A stretch of 64,000 nt of DNA from Bacteroidota bacterium (GCA_029974985.1 JARKQC010000014.1:1-64000), one strand, 5' to 3'. Shown: positions 9,294-18,574, counted from the first letter of the stretch. Notes: generated by a model from the sequence alone, not told the origin. Numbers and translations are program-made.

Positions 9294-10012
9294 TTTTTAT
9301 ATTTTTTATATTTAGTTCTCAAATTTTCAGCAATGAAAACTATAATCTAAAAGAGGAGAGCGAGATTTATTCTCCTATTGCAGATGTTGAGCTAAATACA
9401 AAAAATGGGCAAATAAAAATGTCGGATTTATATTCGCAAACACCCCTTATGATGGCACTTGTTTTTACTCGGTGCGTAGGAATATGCAGCCCATTTTTAG
9501 ATAATTTATCTAATAATATAAAAAAAATTGATAGTAAAGAAAATTTTAAAATGCTTGTCGTTAGTTTCGACCCTGAAGACGATGTCGAGAGAATGCAAAG
9601 AATGGCTTCGGGATATGAACTCGAAAATGATGATAAATGGATTTTCGCAACAACAAATCAAATATCTGAACTCAACAATTCTGTTGGGTTCAGACCGATT
9701 TGGGATTCGGTAAGAAAACAATTTGACCACGATGCCCTGCTTGTTGGCATTAATGAAAATGGATATATCGCCAAGAAACTCATTGGTTTAAGAGATTCAA
9801 AAGATATTTTAGCGATGATTGAGGAAATTAATAATCATTTTATTTTATCTTATCCTTTACCAAGAGAGAATATGCTTTTTACTTGCTTTACGTATAATCA
9901 AAGTACTGGCGAGAAAAAACCTTCATTTGGATTAATTATTCTTTTGTTACCCGCTATTATTACATCTTTTTTAATAATATGGTTTTCTATGAAAAAGCAA
10001 GAAAATAATTAA
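9269..10012 (+). CDS. SCO1/SenC family copper chaperone with C-terminal membrane anchor
   Basis: A 247-residue thioredoxin-fold protein that loads copper into the CuA site. The copper ligands are Cys69 and Cys73 in CVGIC and His154 in QFDHDA. A signal peptide or anchor covers residues 1-20. A C-terminal extension carries CFTYNQSTGEKKPSFG followed by a membrane helix near residues 223-242, an arrangement seen in SCO proteins encoded beside B-family reductases. The gene overlaps the end of subunit I by 25 bases, indicating translational coupling, and closes the three-gene operon. Confidence 0.92.
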   Translation: MYKNAIILIFIFFIFSSQIFSNENYNLKEESEIYSPIADVELNTKNGQIKMSDLYSQTPLMMALVFTRCVGICSPFLDNLSNNIKKIDSKENFKMLVVSFDPEDDVERMQRMASGYELENDDKWIFATTNQISELNNSVGFRPIWDSVRKQFDHDALLVGINENGYIAKKLIGLRDSKDILAMIEEINNHFILSYPLPRENMLFTCFTYNQSTGEKKPSFGLIILLLPAIITSFLIIWFSMKKQENN

Positions 10013-10138
10013 TCATTTTTAAATTTTTATATGAAATATTATAAAAAATTTTACACAAAAGCAAATTTAGTATCTACTAATTTATTTTTTATTTCTAACT
10101 TATTTTAAGCATTTTTATAAAAAAAGAAAATTATTATT

Positions 10139-10909
10139 ATGAATATAAATGAATTTACAAAAGCACCCGGACATTGGATTTTAGCACGTATGGGTAAACG
10201 CGTCTTAAGACCGGGCGGTAAAGAATTAACGGAGCAACTTATAAAAGAATTGAATATATCGCCGAATGATGATATTGTTGAATACGCACCGGGCTTAGGG
10301 TTTACTGCGGGCATAGCTCTTCGAAATAATCCAAAATCTTATGTAGGGGTTGACGCAGATGAAGATGTTATTAACTTATTGCAAAATAAAATTATTCAAA
10401 ATAATGTTCAATTTATATTGAGAAATGCCTCGGATACAAAACTCGACAGCGAATCTAAAGATAAATTATATGCAGAAGCTATGCTAACAATGCATGCAGA
10501 CCATCAAAAAAGTGATATTATAAAAGAAGCAAATAGAATACTAAAAAAAGGGGGCATATATGCTATTCACGAAATTGGTCTTTTAGAAGTTGATGATAAT
10601 CTAAAAAATGCTATTCAAAAGGAATTATCAACTACTATTAGAGTAAATGCAAGACCTTTAACTATTAAGGAATGGACAGAGTTACTTGAAAATAATGGAT
10701 TTTTAGTAAAAAAAATTATGACAAATGATATGTATTTATTAGAATTAAAACGATTAATTGATGACGAAGGATTTTTTAGATTCTTAAAAATTGTTTGTAA
10801 TATTTTAAGATATAAACAAGCAAGAATTAGAATTTTAGATATGCGAAAAGTATTTAGAAAATATCAAAAACATTTGAATGCTGTTGCTATTTTAGCAGAA
10901 AAAATATAA
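10139..10909 (+). CDS. SAM-dependent class I methyltransferase
   Basis: A 256-residue soluble protein with the S-adenosylmethionine-binding glycine motif VEYAPGLGFTAGIAL near residues 51-65, an acidic ribose-contacting residue in VGVDADED, and a later UbiE-like segment RILKKGGIYAIHEIGL. The substrate is not identifiable from sequence. It resembles small-molecule methyltransferases of the UbiE/COQ5 type, but the C-terminal third is divergent and Lys/Arg-rich. It starts a short same-strand run with two small conserved genes, separated by about 20-25 bases each. Confidence 0.75.
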   Translation: MNINEFTKAPGHWILARMGKRVLRPGGKELTEQLIKELNISPNDDIVEYAPGLGFTAGIALRNNPKSYVGVDADEDVINLLQNKIIQNNVQFILRNASDTKLDSESKDKLYAEAMLTMHADHQKSDIIKEANRILKKGGIYAIHEIGLLEVDDNLKNAIQKELSTTIRVNARPLTIKEWTELLENNGFLVKKIMTNDMYLLELKRLIDDEGFFRFLKIVCNILRYKQARIRILDMRKVFRKYQKHLNAVAILAEKI

Positions 10910-10929
10910 TTTTTTTCAGTGAGAATTTT

Positions 10930-11256
10930 ATGGAAACTAACATAGTAAATTACAGTTATGATACGCTTAGTATTGCTGTAAATGAATTAATAAAAAGAGG
11001 TTACTCAGAGGATTTTCTTCTTATGAAAGAAAACGATTGTCTAATCTGCAATGATAATTCATTAGTATTATCGCCCGATGATTTTGAAATTGATGAATTT
11101 TATAGATTCGAAGGTATGAGTAATCCTTCTGATGAAAGTATAATTTATGCAATTTCCTCAAAAAAATATAATTTAAAAGGGATTGTCATAAATAGTTATG
11201 GTGCTGAATATAATTTTCGTTCGTCAAAACTTGTTGAAAAACTTAAAAAAAAATAA
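10930..11256 (+). CDS. Small conserved protein (often mislabelled phosphoribosylpyrophosphate synthetase)
   Basis: A 108-residue acidic protein. The pattern YDTLSIAVNELIKRGYSEDF, then DDFEIDEFYRFEGMSNP and a final LKGIVINSYGAEY segment, matches a short family widespread in Bacteroidetes. Databases frequently carry the name phosphoribosylpyrophosphate synthetase for it, but it lacks the PRPP-binding motif and is too small for that enzyme. Function is unknown. The gene is 20 bases after the methyltransferase and 24 bases before the DUF488 gene, so it is probably in the same operon. Confidence 0.7.
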   Translation: METNIVNYSYDTLSIAVNELIKRGYSEDFLLMKENDCLICNDNSLVLSPDDFEIDEFYRFEGMSNPSDESIIYAISSKKYNLKGIVINSYGAEYNFRSSKLVEKLKKK

Positions 11257-11280
11257 TTAGTTTTTTTTAAAGAGAAAATT

Positions 11281-11628
11281 ATGCCTATAAAAATTAAAAG
11301 GATTTACGACGAATCAAATGATAACGATGGCTATAGAATCTTAATAGATAGATTATGGCCTCGTGGCATTAGCAAAGATAGTGCTAAAATTGATGAATGG
11401 AATAAAGATATCGCCCCATCGAATGAATTGAGAAAATTTTTTTCTCATAAAGCGGAATTATTCCCAGAATTTAAAGCTCGATATAAAAAGGAACTCGAAT
11501 CGAAGTCATCTGAATTACTTAGGCTAAAAAATATTTCTGAAAAAAGTAATCTCACTTTATTATATGCCGCAAAAGATTCTGAGTATAATCAAGCAGTCGT
11601 TTTGTTAGAGCAAATTGAACAAATTTAA
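11281..11628 (+). CDS. DUF488 family protein
   Basis: A 115-residue protein with the characteristic opening KIKRIYDE and YRILIDRLWPRGISKDSAKIDEW, then an LRKFF segment and a closing LTLLYAAKDSEYNQAVVLLE strand-helix. DUF488 proteins are small cytoplasmic proteins of unknown biochemical role; some are annotated as MarR-associated or uroporphyrin methyltransferase-like without evidence. Last gene of the three-gene run, followed by a strong bidirectional terminator. Confidence 0.9.
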   Translation: MPIKIKRIYDESNDNDGYRILIDRLWPRGISKDSAKIDEWNKDIAPSNELRKFFSHKAELFPEFKARYKKELESKSSELLRLKNISEKSNLTLLYAAKDSEYNQAVVLLEQIEQI

Positions 11629-11654
11629 CATTAATAAAAGATTTATTTAAAGAA

Positions 11655-11685
11655 AAAAACTCCCTCGAATAAAAGGGAGTTTTTT
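11655..11685. terminator. Bidirectional terminator
   Basis: AAAAACTCCCT (11655-11665) pairs perfectly with AGGGAGTTTTT (11674-11684) around an eight-base loop. T runs follow on both strands, so it can end both the DUF488 run and the converging peptidase gene. Confidence 0.9.
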
Positions 11686-11710
11686 GCATATTAATAGTAA
11701 TAATTGACAA

Positions 11711-13768
11711 CTATTTATTAGAAAAATATTCAATTGATTTTTTTGCCATTTCAATAAGTGGTTTTGGTGATAATTCATTAGAAACAGCTTTTTTCATCCA
11801 GTCTTTGGGTGTAACACGACCAATAGTTGTCATTCTTTCGATTTCGGCACCAAAAGGTTTATCTTTTAAATTTTGTTCGAGTTGAAATTCTATTAAATGA
11901 CCAATAGGATATGCCGCTAAATATAATGGATAGCTAATCATATGCGAATAAATTCCAAGAATTTCTTCATCTTTGGAATTAAATATTGGAGCATAATATT
12001 TATTCCAAACTTCTTTTGATATTCTAATAACATTTTCCTTTAATTCTTTTGCATTTGCATTTGGATTGTCATAAAGCCATTTCCAAGCATACATATCAAC
12101 AAGAGAGACCCCCATTATTTCAAAAGCAGACCAATATGAGTCTAATGTATGTAAATATTCTGTTTCTTCATTTGTATTTGCCAAACCAAGTACTTTCATA
12201 TCTCTTTGTTGGAATAGAAAAGCCATTGCTTCTGTAAATGCAGTATTTGGCACTCCCGAAATCATATATTCTGGAACATTATATAATGAAAAAGTCTGTT
12301 CTACATTATGTCCAAACTCGTGTAATGCAATATTATATCCTTTATAATCCATTCCATTTTTGCCAATTCTTGAGCGTAAATGAGCTTTTTCGCCTTTCAT
12401 TTGTGCCCCCCAAGCGTGTCCCGCACCACGCGAAGCATCAACAACTATTTTATCAGCAAGATACATAGCTTTTTCTTTAGTAAACCCAAGTTTTACTAAA
12501 ATATTTGGCAAATCATTTTGAAAAGCAATATTATCTTTATATTTACTGCTTGTAAGTTTAGTTAAATGTTCATCAGATATTGTACTACGAGATTTAAATC
12601 CATCGTACCAAATATCAAAAGGCTCGAGTTTTCTACCGAGACGTTTTTCGATTAGTTCGCCAATTTTTTTAGATTGCTCAGAAGATAATAATTCGATAAA
12701 TATTTTCTCAACTTCTTCGAAAGGCATTTCCATTTCTTCTTTAAATTTTCTATCAATATATGTTTGATAAAATGGATTATATTTATCCATAGCTGAAAGC
12801 ATTTTGAAATTATCTATCATATATTGATATCTTGTATCAGGTTCGGGTTTAAATTGAATTTCCTTATCATTTTGAAATACTTTATTTTCGGCGGGGTCCC
12901 ATTTTAAATCTTTATTATTAATAACATTTTCGGGTATTTCTTGATTTATAATTCTTTTCATAATAGTATAAATCATTTTTTGCTTATTTAAACCGTTTTC
13001 TGCGTTATAATTAGATTTTATTTCATCGCGTAAGTTCCAATGGGATATTAATTTCATATCTTCTGGAAATTTTGCATTTGTTTTATTATCAATAATATTT
13101 CCCATATAAATATTATAATTAGCAATATAATTATCACATTTATTATTCAAATCACCAAATTCTAATGATAAATCAGCCGGCACTCTCGAGCTAAATAAAT
13201 CACCAACGCGAGCGTAAGCCCATTGGCGCGCTGTCCAATTATCACCGATAGTATTTTTCTCATCTAAGCTATAATGAGGAAAATTTAGTAAAATATAAAA
13301 GGCAATTTTATTTTTAAATAAGTCGCTTTGTAAATTCGATGATGGTTCGTATCCACCGAACATTAAGTCGAGAGGGTTCATTTCGCCCTCATCAATATGC
13401 TGTTTAAATTTCAATGCTAAACTTATTTTATTAAAATGTCCATTTAGTACCTCGAAATTCTTTTGTATAGTAACAAATGCGCTATCGAGTTCATCTTTGT
13501 CATTAATAAAATTTTCAATACAGAAATTTTGGAAATCCTCGTCAGTGCCGTCTTCTGAAGTCCAAAAATCTGCAACTTGCCGAACTCCCATTTCAATCCT
13601 TTCTATATCGGGCGTCTGAAATTTCAATTTTAGAGAATCTATCGTATTCACGATAACAATATCTCTTATTGGCAAAGGTTTTGAAATTTTATTATTTTCA
13701 TTAATTTTATTTTCCATTCCGCAGGATACCATAAAAATTGCTAACAAAAAAAGAAATATAGTTCTCAT
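11711..13768 (-). CDS. Zinc metallopeptidase lipoprotein, gluzincin type
   Basis: A 685-residue protein with a lipoprotein signal (MRTIFLFLLAIFMVSC, Cys16), therefore periplasmic or surface-anchored. The zinc motif HEFGH is at residues 483-487, and a likely third ligand Glu513 sits in NTAFTEAMAF 26 residues later, the spacing expected of clan MA(E) peptidases such as M3 or M2. The rest does not match a peptidase family that I can name with confidence. The long helical N-terminal half is consistent with an oligopeptidase-like clamp. Transcribed alone, converging on the terminator at 11655-11685. Confidence 0.7.
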   Translation of the reverse strand: MRTIFLFLLAIFMVSCGMENKINENNKISKPLPIRDIVIVNTIDSLKLKFQTPDIERIEMGVRQVADFWTSEDGTDEDFQNFCIENFINDKDELDSAFVTIQKNFEVLNGHFNKISLALKFKQHIDEGEMNPLDLMFGGYEPSSNLQSDLFKNKIAFYILLNFPHYSLDEKNTIGDNWTARQWAYARVGDLFSSRVPADLSLEFGDLNNKCDNYIANYNIYMGNIIDNKTNAKFPEDMKLISHWNLRDEIKSNYNAENGLNKQKMIYTIMKRIINQEIPENVINNKDLKWDPAENKVFQNDKEIQFKPEPDTRYQYMIDNFKMLSAMDKYNPFYQTYIDRKFKEEMEMPFEEVEKIFIELLSSEQSKKIGELIEKRLGRKLEPFDIWYDGFKSRSTISDEHLTKLTSSKYKDNIAFQNDLPNILVKLGFTKEKAMYLADKIVVDASRGAGHAWGAQMKGEKAHLRSRIGKNGMDYKGYNIALHEFGHNVEQTFSLYNVPEYMISGVPNTAFTEAMAFLFQQRDMKVLGLANTNEETEYLHTLDSYWSAFEIMGVSLVDMYAWKWLYDNPNANAKELKENVIRISKEVWNKYYAPIFNSKDEEILGIYSHMISYPLYLAAYPIGHLIEFQLEQNLKDKPFGAEIERMTTIGRVTPKDWMKKAVSNELSPKPLIEMAKKSIEYFSNK

Positions 13769-13846
13769 TTTTTTTAATCCTAAAAATAAATTTTTTAAAT
13801 ATTTTTTAAAAATAATTATATTTTTTTTTATTTATTTAATTTTTTT

Positions 13847-15391
13847 TTACGAAACTATATAATGCGCCCCTCTACTAACTCTACTTTCTAAAGTTGCAGA
13901 TGTAACAGCAATAGCAGTTTGCACTCCGTTTCGTAGTTGAATTAACTCTCGTGTCATTTTTGCTTTTTGATAAAAATGTTCGATTTCGTTTTGTAAATGT
14001 CTTAAAATTGTTGTAGCTCTTAATAATCTTTGTCGGGTGCGCACAAGTCCTACATAATTCCACATAGTATTTTTAATAGTAAGCCAATCTTGTTTGATTA
14101 AAGCGGGGTCAATATACTCATCATAAGAATTCCAAGGAAAAATCTCGGGGAAATATTTGTCGCTCGAAATATGCTCAGCGGCTTCTTTACCCGCAATATA
14201 TCCCCATACAACCGCTTCGAGTAAAGAAGTCGAAGCAAGGCGATTCGCACCGTGAACACCCGTACAAGCAACTTCGCCCACAGCATAAAGTCTTTGAAGC
14301 GAAGTTCGCCCTTTAAGACTTACTCCAACTCCACCGCAGGAATAATGTGCCGAAGGAACTACGGGTATAGGTTCTTTACAAATATCAACTCCATTATATA
14401 AGCAATGTTCGTATATAGTCGGAAAACGCATTTTTATCCATTCTGAATCTTTAAATGAAATATCAAGATATACGCATGGATGTTCCGTATCGAGCATAGT
14501 TTGATGTATAGCACGTGCAACTATATCACGCGGAGCAAGATTTCCAAACTCGTGAATATCTTGCATAAACTGTTTACCGTTTTTTTCTACCAGAACTCCG
14601 CCTTCGCCTCGAACTGCTTCAGAAATCAAGAATCTATCGTGTTCGTTATAAAATGTTGTTGGATGGAATTGAATATATTGCAAATTAAAACATCTTGCTC
14701 CTGCACGCCAAGATAATGCGATTCCATCGCCTGTTGCTTCGCTTGGGTTAGTCGTATGTAAATAAATCTGCCCAAGCCCACCAGTTGCAAGAATTGTTGA
14801 ATTAGCAAATATTGGAAAAACATTACATTCATCGTTATTAATAAGATATGCACCAAAGCAAGCGGGTTTTTCGTAAATATCAAGTGGATTTGCAGAGTGA
14901 TGAGAAAGTGTTAATAAATCAACTGCTGTATGATTTGTCAAAATCTTAATATTTTTATGTTTTAATACCTCATTAACAACTGCTTTATGAATTGACAAGC
15001 CAGACCTATCTTTTGTATGAATAATTCGAGGTACAGAATGCGCCCCCTCGGCTGTTAAATGTAGGTCGCCAGAATTTTTTTTATCAAAATTTACATTACA
15101 TTTTTTAAATAAAATATCCTCGACAAGTTTCGGACCTAATTCACATAATTGATCAACAGCTATTTCCCAACAGTTGCCATCGCCAGCTTTTAGTATATCT
15201 TGTTTTAATTTCTGAGGTGAGTCGAAAATGCCTTTATAAATTATCCCGCCTTGCGCCAAAGGGGTGTTGCCCGATATTAAATCTTTGGTTTTGGTTACAA
15301 GCGTTACTTCTGCTCCGTTTTCGGCGGCTGAAAGAGCGGCAATACATCCCGCAAGCCCCGAACCAATTACCATAATTTCAGTTTGAATCAT
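13847..15391 (-). CDS. nadB: L-aspartate oxidase NadB
   Basis: A 514-residue FAD enzyme that oxidises L-aspartate to iminoaspartate, the first step of de novo NAD synthesis. The FAD-binding GSGLAG is at residues 10-15, followed by the family motifs NTPLAQGGI, HTKDRSGLSIH, QFHPTTFY and the substrate-site segment AHYSCGGVGV. It keeps the short C-terminal helical domain typical of NadB rather than of succinate dehydrogenase. NadA and NadC are not adjacent. It is followed downstream only by the peptidase gene 80 bases away. Confidence 0.95.
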   Translation of the reverse strand: MIQTEIMVIGSGLAGCIAALSAAENGAEVTLVTKTKDLISGNTPLAQGGIIYKGIFDSPQKLKQDILKAGDGNCWEIAVDQLCELGPKLVEDILFKKCNVNFDKKNSGDLHLTAEGAHSVPRIIHTKDRSGLSIHKAVVNEVLKHKNIKILTNHTAVDLLTLSHHSANPLDIYEKPACFGAYLINNDECNVFPIFANSTILATGGLGQIYLHTTNPSEATGDGIALSWRAGARCFNLQYIQFHPTTFYNEHDRFLISEAVRGEGGVLVEKNGKQFMQDIHEFGNLAPRDIVARAIHQTMLDTEHPCVYLDISFKDSEWIKMRFPTIYEHCLYNGVDICKEPIPVVPSAHYSCGGVGVSLKGRTSLQRLYAVGEVACTGVHGANRLASTSLLEAVVWGYIAGKEAAEHISSDKYFPEIFPWNSYDEYIDPALIKQDWLTIKNTMWNYVGLVRTRQRLLRATTILRHLQNEIEHFYQKAKMTRELIQLRNGVQTAIAVTSATLESRVSRGAHYIVS

Positions 15392-15478
15392 TGTATATAT
15401 AAAAATTAAATTTCTATCAACATATTTTGATACAAACTAACAAATAAATTATGATAAAAAAAAATAATTAGATAATTT

Positions 15479-16810
15479 TTATTTCAAATTGATACCTACT
15501 CCTCCGCTAAATCCGAATTTACTCGAATTATATATGTCTCTTGCATTAGGACTATAAAGTAATATACCGTATTCTGCACCGAAATATAAGGAAATCATAT
15601 TTATTGGACTATACGCAATGCCTACTTGAGATTTTGACAATGGTCCTATGCTTGTATATGCCAAAGTCTGTGAAAAATACGGATTTAAAGTATATGGAAT
15701 TATCCACTCATTTGGATTATATCTGATAGCCAATCCAGCCCAATTTATTATTGGCGATTGAGTGTAATTAAGTTTATTATTCGAAAAACTTTGTGAAAAC
15801 ATTTCACTGCCCGCTTCGACACCATAAGATAATTCAGGCGAGGCGTGATACCACACCCCAATAGCATTATCAGCAAATACGCTTGATTCTTGTTCTAAAG
15901 TTGGTGGTGGATAAATCTTTTCACTATATAACCTTCTAAATTGGATGCTCCATTTTGATTGCTCGATTCCTAATATATTTATATATTGATATGGAATACT
16001 TGTAAGATTATTACTCGAAAATGTAGTAGAAATACTATTATTCTTACCAATTTTTTGTATTGAATTTTTATCAAAATCATAAGAATAAAAATCACTATTT
16101 TGTGAAAACGAATGTATTAAATGATAATCAAAATTTTGTTTTAAATGATTATCATTAATATTATTATTTTTCTCATAACTAATATCTATATTTCCATTAT
16201 TATTAGAATTTCTATTTTTATTAGCTTTATTATAATAATTTGAATTTTTATTATAATTCGCAAAATTATTATTTGAATTGTTAATATTATTCTGATTCAA
16301 GCCATTTTTACTAATGGGCTTCAAATTATTATCATCAATAATGCTTGTTTCAACATTTGCTTTCTCATTATTTTTTGACAATTCAATAGAACTCATAATA
16401 GGGTATTTTGATTTTTCTTTTTGAATACCCGCAAGTTTATTTTTAAGGTTCGAATTTTCATTTAATAAATAATACGAGGCTGTTGCAGTAAACATTAAAA
16501 AGATCAATAATATTAATGATAAATATTTAGTTGAAAATTTATTATTTGAATTTTGAGCTGTTGCCGCTAAATTAGCATTTGGATTTATACCAATGGGTGC
16601 AAATCCAAGTTTATCAAAAACCCCTTGTGTATATTCAAGTGGCACAGTAATATTTTGCATATCGGCTTGAATCATATTAATAAGTTTCAACTGGCGATTA
16701 AATTCTTGTCTTAATAAATGATTGGTGGACAAGTGATTGAACAATGCCTCCTCACCCGTCTGGTCTAATTCATTATCAAGATAGCTATTTATTAATTGTT
16801 CGTAATTCAT
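15479..16810 (-). CDS. Anti-sigma factor with Asn-rich linker and outer-membrane-like C-terminal domain
   Basis: A 443-residue protein next to the ECF sigma gene, 31 bases downstream of it. Residues 1-50 (LINSYLDNELDQTGEEALFNHL) have the anti-sigma fold pattern but lack the zinc His/Cys ligands. One membrane helix covers about residues 95-115. Residues 160-225 are extremely Asn-rich and probably disordered. Residues about 285-443 alternate aromatic and small residues in strand-like segments (YFGAEYGILLYS, FGFSGGVGINLK), as in small outer-membrane barrels. The chain could therefore join cytoplasm, inner membrane and outer membrane. The barrel assignment is inference from pattern only. Confidence 0.65.
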   Translation of the reverse strand: MNYEQLINSYLDNELDQTGEEALFNHLSTNHLLRQEFNRQLKLINMIQADMQNITVPLEYTQGVFDKLGFAPIGINPNANLAATAQNSNNKFSTKYLSLILLIFLMFTATASYYLLNENSNLKNKLAGIQKEKSKYPIMSSIELSKNNEKANVETSIIDDNNLKPISKNGLNQNNINNSNNNFANYNKNSNYYNKANKNRNSNNNGNIDISYEKNNNINDNHLKQNFDYHLIHSFSQNSDFYSYDFDKNSIQKIGKNNSISTTFSSNNLTSIPYQYINILGIEQSKWSIQFRRLYSEKIYPPPTLEQESSVFADNAIGVWYHASPELSYGVEAGSEMFSQSFSNNKLNYTQSPIINWAGLAIRYNPNEWIIPYTLNPYFSQTLAYTSIGPLSKSQVGIAYSPINMISLYFGAEYGILLYSPNARDIYNSSKFGFSGGVGINLK

Positions 16811-16841
16811 AAAAAACTCTATTTTATATTATTAATTATTT

Positions 16842-17399
16842 TCATTTATATTGTTCCGACAAAAATGGCGACAAAAAATCTTTTATTTTATCTTTTGCAC
16901 GCTGAAATTTTGTTCTTGCTGATGATATATTTATCCCCATTAATTCACTAATTTCTAAGTATGATAAACCTTCGTATAATCTAAGTACAAAAATTTCTCT
17001 ACTTTCATTATCTATTATTCTTAAAGAATTTTCAATTAATGTTGAGACTTCAAAATTCTCATTTTTTAACATTATTTCAGAATTTATTTCCTCATTAAAT
17101 TCAATTTGATTTTTTTCATTTCTTTTGTAATTAAGGCATAAATTTCTTGATATTTTTAGTAGTAATCCTAAAATATTATCAAGTGTTTTCTGTTTTCTAT
17201 ATGTTTCGTAAAAATTTACAAATGTTTCTTGAAAAATATCTTGAGTATCTTCTTTATTTTCTAAAATTTTATATACATAAGCATAAATTCTTCGCGAATA
17301 TCTATTATAAATTTCTCTAAATGCTTGTTCAGATTGTTGCTTTTTACCTGCAAGCAGTGTCATTAGTTCAATTTCGGAATAATTAGATAAATCTTTCAT
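16842..17399 (-). CDS. ECF-type RNA polymerase sigma factor
   Basis: A 185-residue sigma-70 family protein with region 2 at about residues 25-65 (IYNRYSRRIYAYVYKILENKEDTQDIFQETF) and region 4 at about 130-175 (LRLYEGLSYLEISELMGINISSARTKFQRAKDKI). Regions 1 and 3 are missing, as in the extracytoplasmic-function group. Its ATG overlaps the stop of the upstream lipoprotein gene as ATGA, and the anti-sigma gene follows directly. The operon is preceded by a promoter-like element that recurs before the hexosaminidase gene, suggesting autoregulation. Confidence 0.93.
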   Translation of the reverse strand: MKDLSNYSEIELMTLLAGKKQQSEQAFREIYNRYSRRIYAYVYKILENKEDTQDIFQETFVNFYETYRKQKTLDNILGLLLKISRNLCLNYKRNEKNQIEFNEEINSEIMLKNENFEVSTLIENSLRIIDNESREIFVLRLYEGLSYLEISELMGINISSARTKFQRAKDKIKDFLSPFLSEQYK

Positions 17400-18556
17400 A
17401 AATCCACCTTATTATTATTCCAAAATCCTCGATATACGTTATTGCTAAGTATATATGATTTTATAGGCTTGACAAGAACAGATGAATATTCTAATTCAGA
17501 ACAAATAAGTGTTGAATAAATACCATTATCTAATGGGCTTACACTATTAAAAAGGATTTTATCGCCTTTTTGAGACCATTTTGGAGAGAAATTTCTCTCA
17601 AAACCAAGTGAATTTGTAATTCGCGAATATTTTAAATCATTTGTTGCAATAAATACAAGCCAGATATTTCCATCTTTGCCAGAGACAGCAATAAAATCAT
17701 TATTTGGTGATAATATTGCTTGATTTGCCCCAATTTCTGAATTTTTTAATATTAATACTCTTTCTTCTGAATTTTCTACATTAATTATATATACTTCATC
17801 TTCTTCTGTCTTTCTAATTGTAAAAATTATTGATTTTGAATCACTTGACCAATTTATTAATATCTCAGTATTATCGCTAAAATTTATATTTCCAAGATTT
17901 TTTGAATATTTTGTATTTAAAATATCAGTATTTTCGGCTTCGACTACTTTTAGTACAAAATTCTGTTCAGAACTACTTTCTACATAAGCAAGATATTTCG
18001 AATTATAAGAAAAACTTGGTATTGAACCCGTTGCAAGTCGAGTACTTATTAAATTGAAAAGTGAACCTGTATTTACATCGTGATAAATTAGTTTTGAATT
18101 TCCACCATTAAAAGTAATATATTTGCCATTGGGCGATATAAGAGGATAATTTATCGAAAAAATATCATTATCCTTTGTTATTAAACGTATATTTGCACCA
18201 TTGTAATCGGAAATAAACAAATTATTCGATCCATCAATTTCATTTTTTCTAATAAAAACAATTTTTCCATTATTCGATGGAGAAGAAAATGCTATTGCAT
18301 TAGAAATTATATTATTAATCATATTTCCTTGTGGTGTAGTTTTATAAATATTTGGATATTTCGAGTTTTCTGGGCTTGCCGTAAAATATATTTCTTCTTC
18401 GGATGCGCCTGTATTATTCTCTGTGTTATTACATATTTCACAACTATAAAATGCAAAAATTATAATATTTATAATGAATATAATTAATATCTTTTCTTTA
18501 CTTTTTTTTGTAAAGTATGTATTACTATTAAACAATATTTTAAAAACTTTTTTCAT
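17396..18556 (-). CDS. Beta-propeller (PD40/TolB-like) lipoprotein heading the sigma operon
   Basis: A roughly 386-residue exported protein with a hydrophobic segment ending FYSC (Cys near residue 40), a probable lipobox after a long basic start. The body carries repeated PD40-type blades: GKIVFIRKNEIDGSNNLFISD, LISPNGKYITFNGGNSKLI, SYNSKYLAYVES, WSSDSKSIIFTIR, LSPNNDFIAVSG, WSQKGDKILFNS. Such propellers usually bind other proteins or glycans. ATG 18556 is preferred over GTG 18562 because GAAGG lies five bases before it. As first gene of an ECF operon it may act as a periplasmic partner of the anti-sigma factor, but this is inference. Confidence 0.75.
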   Translation of the reverse strand: MKKVFKILFNSNTYFTKKSKEKILIIFIINIIIFAFYSCEICNNTENNTGASEEEIYFTASPENSKYPNIYKTTPQGNMINNIISNAIAFSSPSNNGKIVFIRKNEIDGSNNLFISDYNGANIRLITKDNDIFSINYPLISPNGKYITFNGGNSKLIYHDVNTGSLFNLISTRLATGSIPSFSYNSKYLAYVESSSEQNFVLKVVEAENTDILNTKYSKNLGNINFSDNTEILINWSSDSKSIIFTIRKTEEDEVYIINVENSEERVLILKNSEIGANQAILSPNNDFIAVSGKDGNIWLVFIATNDLKYSRITNSLGFERNFSPKWSQKGDKILFNSVSPLDNGIYSTLICSELEYSSVLVKPIKSYILSNNVYRGFWNNNKVDL

Positions 18557-18574
18557 TTGCACCTTCTCTTATAA

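Noticed and set aside
14480..14883. Frames on both strands inside nadB
   Set aside because: They overlap the conserved core of NadB and have no independent start signals or family match.
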